DNA from: Clostridiaceae bacterium
Lineage (GTDB): Bacteria > Bacillota > Clostridia > Saccharofermentanales > DTU023
Direction: 5' to 3'
Assembly (NCBI GenBank): GCA_012519085.1
Contig: JAAYQX010000013.1
Location: 1-34,026 of the forward strand
Length of the DNA stretch: 34,026 nt
The translations under genes were made by a program, and so were the position numbers. The notes under the pieces are model-generated. The model had not been told where the DNA came from. It ran no database searches and worked only from the letters and a program-made list of their open reading frames with translations. Within the stretch, counting starts at the first letter, position 1. Each line of letters starts with the position of its first letter. Of this stretch, positions 26,938 through 34,026 are shown piece by piece.

Positions 26938-29705
26938 TGCGGATAGAACTGGCTAAATATGCAGGTTTTTGTCCCGGGGTACGTCGGGCTGTCGAGACCG
27001 CCTATCGCAATTGTCATGATGAAAACAGCACCTGGATGTTGGGTGAAATAGTCCACAATAAGCATGTCGTTCAGGAGCTGCTGAACAAAGGCCTTAAATT
27101 GGCCCGGACATTAGACGAGATACCGGATAATGCACGGGTCATTATCAGAGCTCACGGTGTCGCTCCGGAGATCATTGAAAGATTACAAGCCAAGCATTGC
27201 GAAATAATTGATCAGACCTGTCCCTTCGTTACAAAAGTGCAAAAACTGGCGGCAGAGGCGGCGCAAAGCGGCGCAGGGCTGATTATAACAGGCAATCCCG
27301 ATCATCCGGAAGTGAGAGGTTTGGTGGGTCATTATGGTGCTGACCCGATTATAATTAACAATACAACTGAGGCCGAAACAGCTGATTTTGGGGGTGGCGA
27401 CTGGATGCTGGTGTCACAGACAACCTTTTCTGCTGCCCAGTTTGAGCAAATTTCTAAAATATTAAATAAGAAAATTGCAAAATTACGTATATTTGATACA
27501 ATATGTGTTACGGCTGAACAAAGGCAGGCGGAAGCGGCAGAACTGGCTGCCGGATCCGATCTGATACTTGTTCTGGGTAGTTCAACCAGTTCCAATACCA
27601 TGAAATTGGTAGAGGTTTGTACTAGCCGTAATTCCAATGTGCACCTGATAGAAGATCCCGAACAGATTGCAGATTTGTTCGGACGGAATATTCCGGTACA
27701 CAAAAATATTAATATTGGTATAACTGCCGGGGCGTCCACGCCTCAAGGCATGATCAGGGAGGTTATCCAGAAGATGAAAGAACAGGAAGGTCTCGTAGCT
27801 CAGGAAGAGAAGGAGACAGCTCTTACGCATCAGCCAGAAAAAGAGCAAGCGTCGTTGGTAGAAACAGCAGAAGAGTTTGTTGCAGCTGAACCTGAGGTGC
27901 AGGCAAAAACGGAAGATTTGCCGGAAGCAACTGTTGAAGAAGAAGTTGCGGAGCCTGAGGAGACAGCTGAACCGGTGACAGAAGATGCCGAGGCAGCTGA
28001 AGTGCCTACCGAAGCTACAGAAACAGCAAATGAAGCACTAACAGCCGAAACCGAGGCGGAAACTGCAGAGGTGCCGGAAGATGCAGCAACGGCAGAACCT
28101 GAGGCGGCAGAAGCTACAGAACCCGCAGAAGAAGCGGCAACAACCGAAGCTGAGGCAGAAGTTGCAGAACCTGCAGAAGAAGTTGCAGAAGAAGCAGCAA
28201 CGGTCGCAGCGGAGGAGGAAACCGCAGAATCCTCAGGCGAGGAGCCAACGACAGAAGCCGAGACAGAAGCTACAGAGTCCGCAGAAACGGATGCAGTGGC
28301 TGAAAAGGCAGAGGCAGAGCAAGAAGACCATGCTGAGGTCAGCTTTTCAGATTTTATAGACAGTATTCCTCAGTTGAAGCGCGGCAGTATCGTAACGGGT
28401 ATTGTAGTACGCAAGGACGACAACTATGTCTATGTCGATGTTAAAGATAAATCTGAAGGCAGGATACCCCTGAAAGAATTTGAAAACGATCCGGAGTATG
28501 ATTTAGAGGCAGCTGTCAAGAATCATGCCGAGATGGAAGTCTATGTGCGCCATATTCGCAATACAGATATGGGCAAAGAGATTACACTTTCCAAAGCCAG
28601 GGTAGATTTTTCCAAGCACAAGGCTCAAATCGAAAAAGCATTTAAGGAGAAAACACCGGTTCAGGTAAAAGTAGTCAATGTCGTTAAAGACGGTGTTATC
28701 TGTGCCTATGGCAGTGTGGATATTTATGTCCATCGCACTCAGCTGGAACTCCATATGGTCGATGATCTTGAGCCATATCGTGGCGAATCCTTTGAAATCC
28801 TGGTCACGCAATTTGATGCCAACCGCAAGCGCCCCAAAGTCGCCGGGTCCAGACGTTCTCTGTTGCAACGCGAACGTCGCAAAATGGCGGAAGATTTCTG
28901 GAATAATATCAGCATTGATAAGTTTTACACAGGCACAGTCAGGAATCTCACCGATTTCGGTGCTTTCGTAGATGTCGGCGGTGTGGACGGACTGGTTCAC
29001 ATCAGCGAGCTGTCCTGGAATCGTATTAAGCATCCGAGCGAAGTCGTCAATGTAGGTGATAAGATCGAAGTTTTCGTCAAGGACTTTGACCGCGCTGCCA
29101 AGAAAATATCCCTTGGCTATCGCCTGCCCGAGAATGATCCTTATAGAAATATCGAGGAGAAATTCCCGGTTGGTTCTATCGTCCGCGGTATTGTAGTGCG
29201 TATGTTCCAGTTTGGCGCTTTCGTCGAGATTGCTCCGGGCGTAGATGCACTATGCCATATTTCACAAATTTCTGATTATAGATTGAATCGTCCTAATGAT
29301 GTTTTGGCCATCGGCATGGAGATTGATGCCAGGGTGCTGGAAGTCTCCAATGAAAGCAGACGCATCAGCATCAGTATCCGCGAAGTTGAGCCCATAAATC
29401 CGTCTGAAGAACTCCGGGCTGAGATTGAGGCTAAGCAGCAGCGTCGCCGCGAACAGCGTGAAAGTAAGCAGCCGAAGCGCGAAAGACGCGAGCGCCGCAG
29501 CAAACGTGAGCCCAGAGAAGAGGCGATGCCAACCAGCTATGTTGACAGTCATACTCCGACCTCAATGGCTGAACTTGCCAATATTTCTGCCGTTACAGAT
29601 GGGGGCGCCGAATTATTGGATAGGCTGATGGGCGATAAAGCAAAACCACTGAAGAGAAAGTTACAGAAGAAGTTGAAGAAGAGAAAGTCACAGAAGAAGT
29701 TGTAG
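26934..29705 (+). CDS. Fused IspH (HMBPP reductase) - ribosomal protein S1 with long acidic linker; 3' end apparently frameshifted (acidic tail continues to 29854 in the -1 frame)
   Basis: IspH: GFCPGVRRAVETA, DQTCPFVTKVQ, FDTICVTAEQRQAE; four S1 repeats beginning RGSIVTGIVVRKDDNYVYVDV, KTPVQVKVVNVVKDGVICAY, TGTVRNLTDFGAFVDVGGVDGLVHISELSW, GSIVRGIVVRMFQFGAFVEIAPGVDALCHISQI. Confidence 0.93.
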   Translation: MMRIELAKYAGFCPGVRRAVETAYRNCHDENSTWMLGEIVHNKHVVQELLNKGLKLARTLDEIPDNARVIIRAHGVAPEIIERLQAKHCEIIDQTCPFVTKVQKLAAEAAQSGAGLIITGNPDHPEVRGLVGHYGADPIIINNTTEAETADFGGGDWMLVSQTTFSAAQFEQISKILNKKIAKLRIFDTICVTAEQRQAEAAELAAGSDLILVLGSSTSSNTMKLVEVCTSRNSNVHLIEDPEQIADLFGRNIPVHKNINIGITAGASTPQGMIREVIQKMKEQEGLVAQEEKETALTHQPEKEQASLVETAEEFVAAEPEVQAKTEDLPEATVEEEVAEPEETAEPVTEDAEAAEVPTEATETANEALTAETEAETAEVPEDAATAEPEAAEATEPAEEAATTEAEAEVAEPAEEVAEEAATVAAEEETAESSGEEPTTEAETEATESAETDAVAEKAEAEQEDHAEVSFSDFIDSIPQLKRGSIVTGIVVRKDDNYVYVDVKDKSEGRIPLKEFENDPEYDLEAAVKNHAEMEVYVRHIRNTDMGKEITLSKARVDFSKHKAQIEKAFKEKTPVQVKVVNVVKDGVICAYGSVDIYVHRTQLELHMVDDLEPYRGESFEILVTQFDANRKRPKVAGSRRSLLQRERRKMAEDFWNNISIDKFYTGTVRNLTDFGAFVDVGGVDGLVHISELSWNRIKHPSEVVNVGDKIEVFVKDFDRAAKKISLGYRLPENDPYRNIEEKFPVGSIVRGIVVRMFQFGAFVEIAPGVDALCHISQISDYRLNRPNDVLAIGMEIDARVLEVSNESRRISISIREVEPINPSEELRAEIEAKQQRRREQRESKQPKRERRERRSKREPREEAMPTSYVDSHTPTSMAELANISAVTDGGAELLDRLMGDKAKPLKRKLQKKLKKRKSQKKL

Positions 29706-29954
29706 AGAATATCAAAGAAGAAGTCGAAGAAGAAGTCGTAGAGGATGCCAAAGAAGAACATCCTGATGATACGGAAGTAGTGGCTGAAGAAGCTGAACCG
29801 GATGCAGAGACGGCAGAAGCCTGCTGTGAAACAGAGGTGCCTGCGGAAGAGTAGCACTGCAGCTGTTTCCTGAATCCTAAAAGAATAACTAAAATAAACC
29901 AAGAGATTATCTAAAAAAGCCGGAGCTATAAGAAAGTAATTACATATTTGCAAG

Positions 29955-29990
29955 ATGGCATAATTGGAAACTATGCCATTTTGCTTTTTT
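29955..29990 (+). terminator. Rho-independent terminator of the ispH::rpsA operon
   Basis: ATGGCATA / TATGCCAT 8-bp stem, 9-nt loop, then TTTGCTTTTTT. Confidence 0.75.
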
Positions 29991-30274
29991 GCCGTTCAAT
30001 TGTCTGCGTGTTCTCACGGCTATTATGCTGTAATACAAATGATACCGTACGGAACGGAAAAATTATCATTGTCAGAAAGATTTTCAGTACTGTCAAATCA
30101 TGTTCGCAACTTTGGACTCCTATGTGGAATGCAAGTGTGGATAAATTAGGTTAAAGACAAGTGATTTGGTATACTTTAATTGAGACCTGAATTGTCCTTT
30201 TATTTTTATTACTAGAGACATTTCAGATCCTTTTTATAATTAACGGAACTATTTTCATTCTAAGGGAGGTGGCT

Positions 30275-32760
30275 ATGTTTAAGAAATCCCGGCATCTTCT
30301 GTTTTTGTTTCTCTGTATTATCTTAGTTTTTAGTGTTAACACGAAAGTCTATGCAGAAGAGACCATCACAGAAGAAGGAGACTAGTAGAGACAACAGTAG
30401 AGTCATCAACTGTTGATGGAACGGCAGCAGAAGAACCGACTACAGAAGAAGCTACTGTAGAAGACGAGAACGAAGAAACGAAACCTGAAGAAGAGCCGGA
30501 AGCAGTTGGTGATGAAGTGCTAGTAGAGATAACAGTAGAGTCATCAACTGTTGAAGAAACGACAGCAGAAGAACCGACTACAGAAGAAGCTACTGTAGCA
30601 GACGACAACGAAGAAGAAATACCTACAGAAGAGACAGAAACAGAAGCAGTTGCAGAGGAAGCACTTGCGACAGAAGTAATCCCGGAAGAGACGCAAGTAG
30701 AAACAGCAACAGAAGCCAAGTCTGAAAAAAGGCTTATAGAAGAAAATCCTGAGCAAACCGAAGAGACCGTTCCAAAGGTTGGTTTGAGGGGAGGCTCCAG
30801 GCCGCCCGGCTGGTCTAAGGATGAAGATGGCAATTGGTACTATTACGAGGATTATGGAATACCCTATCATGGCTGGTTACTCTACGATGGTCATTGGTAT
30901 TACATTTTTTACGGTTTAATGTGCACAGGCCCAACTTGGGCAGAGGATTCGCTTGGCGAAATGTATTATTGGCGCTTAAATGATGATGGCCGCTTGGAAG
31001 CGAAAGCCGGTTGGGTCGGTCGGCATGGTCTTTGGTATTATTTTAATTCTAACGGTAAGGGTCATGATGGCTGGTTAAAATATAACAACAAATGGTATTA
31101 CTTTAAGAGAGGCTCCATGTGCATAGGCCCAACTTTGGTAGAGGATACTAGTGGCGAAGAATATTATTGGCGCTTAAATAACGACAATGGCCACTTGGAA
31201 GAGAAAGCCGGTTGGGTTGAGGATTTTTATGGTCTTTGGCATTATTTTGACACTAATGGCAGGGGTTACACTGGCTGGTTGTCCTACAACGGCTATTGGT
31301 ATTACTTCTTTAGAGGCTCCATGTTCACGACAGGGAGATACCTTATATATGATGAGAGTACCAACGAATATGACTATTGGCATTTCGACGAAGAAGGACG
31401 ATTGATCACTACTACAGAGTGGTATCAAGCTTCAGATGGTAATTGGTTCTATAGATCTGGTGGGAAAGACCATGATGGCTGGTTAAGATATAACAATAAA
31501 TGGTATTTTATACACGTATACCATGGCATGTATTCTGACGGCATGAGATGGGTAGGTGATGTTCAATATAATTTTGCCGCAGACGGACAAGTGATTGAAG
31601 AAGGCGGTTGGGTTAAAATCGATGGTGCTTGGTACTATTATGATCAAGATGGTTCATTCCATCATGGCTGGCTACCCTACAATGGAAAATGGTATTACCT
31701 TGAAAATGGTTACATGTGTACCGGGATAAGAAACATTGACGGATATTACTGGTGGCGATTTAATGATGAAGGACACCTAGTAGCCAAAGCCGGTTGGGTT
31801 GAGGAATATGGTTTTAAGTATTATTTTGACCATAACGGTAAGGGGCTCAATGACTGGTTATTATATGATGGAAAATGGTATTACATTTCTTATGGTGAAA
31901 TGTGCACAGGCCCAACTCCAACTTGGGCAGAAGATTCGCTTGGCGAAATGTATTACTGGCGATTAAACAACGCCGGCCAATTGGAAACCAAAGCCGGCTG
32001 GTTTGAGGATAAAGACGGTGGTGAGTGGTATTATTTTGACCATAGCGGCAAGGGTTTTAAAGGCTGGTTACCCTACAATAGGCAATGGTATTACTTTGAT
32101 GCCGGGAAAATGTGTAGAGGGCCAGCCTATGTATCTGAAGACGGATATTACTGGCGATTCAATGACAGTGGAGAATTGGAAGCGAAAGCCGGTTGGGTTG
32201 AGGATAAATACTGGAATGATTGGTATTATTTTAATTCTAACGGTCAGGGTTATGATGGCTGGCTACTTCATAATGGGAAATATTATTACCTTAAGAAAGG
32301 CTATATGTTAAAAGATGGTTTTGGAAATGCAGGTGGTAAATTATGTGAATTTAGTAAGGATGGTGTCTGGATCAGAAATCTTAAGGGCTGGGTAAAAAAC
32401 AAAAATGGCTACTATTATTACGCCAATCAAGATAGTACAATTCCTGCCGGCTGGTTAAAATATAACAACAAATGGTATTATATCTACGAAAATGGCCAAA
32501 TGGCGATAGATTATGCTTTTGCAGATGATAATATCTATGTTTTTGAAAGCTCGGGAGCATTAGCCAGCGGTTGGTTCAGAAACATCTATGGAAATCTATG
32601 CTATGCCAGTAGTAATGGCACCGTCTATCATGGTTGGTTACAACAAGGCAGCAAGTGGTACTATATCTATGGAAGCATTAAAGTAATAGATGCTGCACGG
32701 AGAATCAATGGCAAGGCTCACAAATTCGACAGGTATGGCGTTTGGCTCTCAGAGAAATGA
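30275..32760 (+). CDS. Secreted repeat protein: signal peptide, acidic Thr/Glu stalk, multiple choline/glucan-binding-type (CW-binding) repeats; frameshifted after the signal peptide
   Basis: SD GGGAGG then MFKKSRHLLFLFLCIILVFSVNTKVYAEETITEEGD*; the remainder is open in the -1 frame up to 32760 (track ORF 30517..32760). Repeats such as GWLLYDGHWYYIFYGLMCTGPTWAEDSLGEMYYWRLNDDGRLEAKAGWV. No catalytic domain seen. Confidence 0.8.
30382..30612 (+). repeat. Direct duplication (period 138 bp, ~95 bp near-identical) in the acidic stalk
   Basis: CTAGTAGAGACAACAGTAGAGTCATCAACTGTTGATGGAACGGCAGCAGAAGAACCGACTACAGAAGAAGCTACTGTAG at 30382 recurs at 30520 with a few substitutions. Confidence 0.85.
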
Positions 32761-32818
32761 TGCGGATTGATTTCTGATTTGTTAACTAAGGCTTCGGTAT
32801 AATCAGTTGAATAAGTGT

Positions 32819-32940
32819 CAATCTAACTTTAATTCAAGATTGTACATATCGAAACAACTATTCCAAACCGAACCAAACAAACTTATAATATGAGAAGGGG
32901 TTTCCTTGATTAAGTTAATCAAAGGAAACTCCTTTTTCTA
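32819..32940 (+). repeat. Copy 1 of ~120-bp repeat containing a terminator
   Basis: CAATCTAACTTTAATTCAAG...CTATTCCAAACCGAACCAAACAAACTTATAATATGAGAAGGGGTTTCC... shared with 33587..33710. Confidence 0.85.
32896..32939 (+). terminator. Rho-independent terminator of the repeat protein gene
   Basis: AAGGGGTTTCCTTGATT ... AATCAAAGGAAACTCCTTTTT hairpin plus T-run. Confidence 0.75.
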
Positions 32941-33287
32941 AAAAATAGTGCAATGTTTTTCCTTGTAATACTTTAAAAATTTATATGGTCATAATGCCCG
33001 ACATAATTCTGACGAGATGAAGAATAAGCGGTCGGCGATGATTTCCTGCAAAGACGACTTTCGTCCTGTTAGTTTCTTGTTGGAAGCTTTGGACGAAGAC
33101 GCTGTAAAATGAGTATCGTTTGAATTAAATTTGTTTTCCGAAGGCGCTATGCAATCAATTCCGGCGCTTTGGCGATTTCCTACGTTTTGAGTGGCTGTTA
33201 CTGGTCTCGGGGCAGCCGGACCTGTTTTTAGTGCCTTCGAATAAGATATTGATGTGAGCGTCAACCCTAGACGTGTTTCTATCGTAA

Positions 33288-33560
33288 CTAGGTGAGGTTT
33301 TTGAAATATGTCGGCGTCAGATCGGAAATTTTCTTTTGTTCGCTGGCATTTCGTAACATTGCCGCCTCTGTCAGGATATAAATAAAGTAGTTGTAGGGAT
33401 CAACTCCCGTTTCTTTGGCAGTCTCAACGAGAGAGTCGAGAACCGCGCTGGCAGCAGCTCCTCTGGGCGTGTTGGCAAAGAGCAAGATCAACAGTTTGTT
33501 GAAGCTCAGATTGTAAGGCTCGACCGAGAGATTGAAGAGATTTTCATATTCACTTATTAA
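33288..33560 (-). pseudogene. IS66-family transposase C-terminal remnant
   Basis: - strand frame ...LLILLFANTPRGAAASAVLDSLVETAKETGVDPYNYFIYILTE... resembles the IS66 transposase C-terminus (W-LF-S/N-TP-KGA-ASA-xx-YS-xVETAKxNGLxPYxYLxYLL). No full transposase present. Confidence 0.65.
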
Positions 33561-33586
33561 ATTAATATCGCCAATAGAATAGAAGG

Positions 33587-33710
33587 CAATCTAACTTGAA
33601 TTCAAGTTCTGCTATATTGAAATACTATTCCAAACCGAACCAAATAAATTTATAATATAAGAAGGGGTTTTCATTTGATTAGCTAAATCAAGGAAGCCCC
33701 TTATTTTTCC
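33587..33710 (+). repeat. Copy 2 of ~120-bp repeat, with CTTGAATTCAAG palindrome and terminator-like hairpin
   Basis: Aligned by eye with 32819..32940; hairpin AAGGGGTTTTCATTTGATT...AATCAAGGAAGCCCCTTATTTTT. Confidence 0.85.
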
Positions 33711-33743
33711 TTAAAATGAGCATTCATTTGGAAGGAGGTATCT

Positions 33744-34026
33744 ATGTTCAAGAAGTATCGGCATCTTCTGTTCTTGTTTCTCTGTTTAATTATAGTTTTT
33801 AGTGTTGGCACGAAAGTCTATGCAGCAGAGACAATTACAGAAGAAAGACCAGCAGAGACGACAGCAACAGTAGAAACGATATCGGAAGAAACAACTACCG
33901 AAGAAACAACTTCGGAAGAAGTAACCGCAGAAGAAAGTGCAGAAACGATATCTACAGAAGAGCCGGAAGCAGTTAGAGACGAAACATTAGTAGAGACGAC
34001 ATCGGCAGAAGAAACGACAGCAGAAG
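33744..34026 (+). CDS. Paralogous secreted protein (signal peptide plus acidic Thr/Glu stalk), partial at right edge
   Basis: SD GGAAGGAGG then MFKKYRHLLFLFLCLIIVFSVGTKVYAAETITEERPAETTATVETISEETTTEETTSEEVTAEE..., open to window end; signal peptide nearly identical to that at 30275. Not in ORF track (no stop in window). Confidence 0.88.
   Translation, partial: MFKKYRHLLFLFLCLIIVFSVGTKVYAAETITEERPAETTATVETISEETTTEETTSEEVTAEESAETISTEEPEAVRDETLVETTSAEETTAE

Noticed and set aside
29549-29953. - strand 134-aa Phe-rich ORF
   Set aside because: Antisense of the acidic tail of ispH::rpsA; composition artefact.
30517-30519. GTG as the start of the 747-aa repeat protein
   Set aside because: The open frame extends upstream and homology with the 33744 paralog places the true start at 30275 through a frameshift.
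30366-30870. - strand ORFs of 155 aa and 108 aa (Ser/Val-rich, Cys/Phe-rich)
   Set aside because: Antisense of the acidic stalk of the surface protein; low-complexity artefacts.
30275-32760. Repeat protein as a phage endolysin or autolysin
   Set aside because: Has CW-binding-type repeats but no amidase, lysozyme, CHAP or glycosidase motif.
32989-33264. 91-aa - strand ORF as a gene
   Set aside because: No recognisable motif, beside a decayed IS66 fragment; likely junk sequence.
1-34026. CRISPR arrays, tRNA/rRNA genes, prophage or canonical defence operons
   Set aside because: No regularly spaced repeat-spacer pattern, no rRNA or tRNA cloverleaf noticed, no phage structural genes; the only mobile-element trace is the IS66 fragment.

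Overview
This looks like a chromosomal window from a Clostridia-type (Firmicutes) bacterium, mostly housekeeping genes plus a repeat-rich surface-protein locus at the right end. Left to right it holds: a DUF3798-type lipoprotein running off the left edge (- strand, absent from the ORF track); a translationally coupled pair encoding a MotA/TolQ/ExbB-like coiled-coil membrane protein and an uncharacterised soluble partner (-); pyrG, guaB, greA and lysS (+); a 4-TM protein and an aldo/keto reductase with ferredoxin-like C-terminus (-); an RsuA-type pseudouridine synthase and an MFS transporter (+); murI (-); an LtaS-like sulfatase (+); an orphan E2-like acyltransferase and a sigma-region-4-like protein (-); an L,D-transpeptidase with a repeat tail; a NusG-II / Gx-transporter / ApbE trio; M50 protease-scpA-scpB-cmk-plsC-ispH::rpsA (+); and two paralogous acidic-stalk secreted proteins, one with choline/glucan-binding-type repeats, separated by an IS66 remnant and duplicated terminator segments. 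Main observations: (1) the CTP synthase glutaminase nucleophile Cys is Gly (GLGLGMQ), in an otherwise intact ORF; (2) the ispH::rpsA ORF ends in an odd Lys-rich tail, while the -1 frame carries a ~69-codon acidic tail, indicating a one-nucleotide frameshift in a short A-run; (3) the repeat surface protein is frameshifted just after its signal peptide, and the edge paralog shows how the frame should read; (4) LysRS has a C-terminal EMAPII/Trbp111-type domain; (5) the MotA/ExbB-like pair is the best candidate for an uncharacterised system; (6) the ltaS-like gene has a promoter only 6 nt from its ATG and may be leaderless. All calls come from reading the sequence; no database searches were run.
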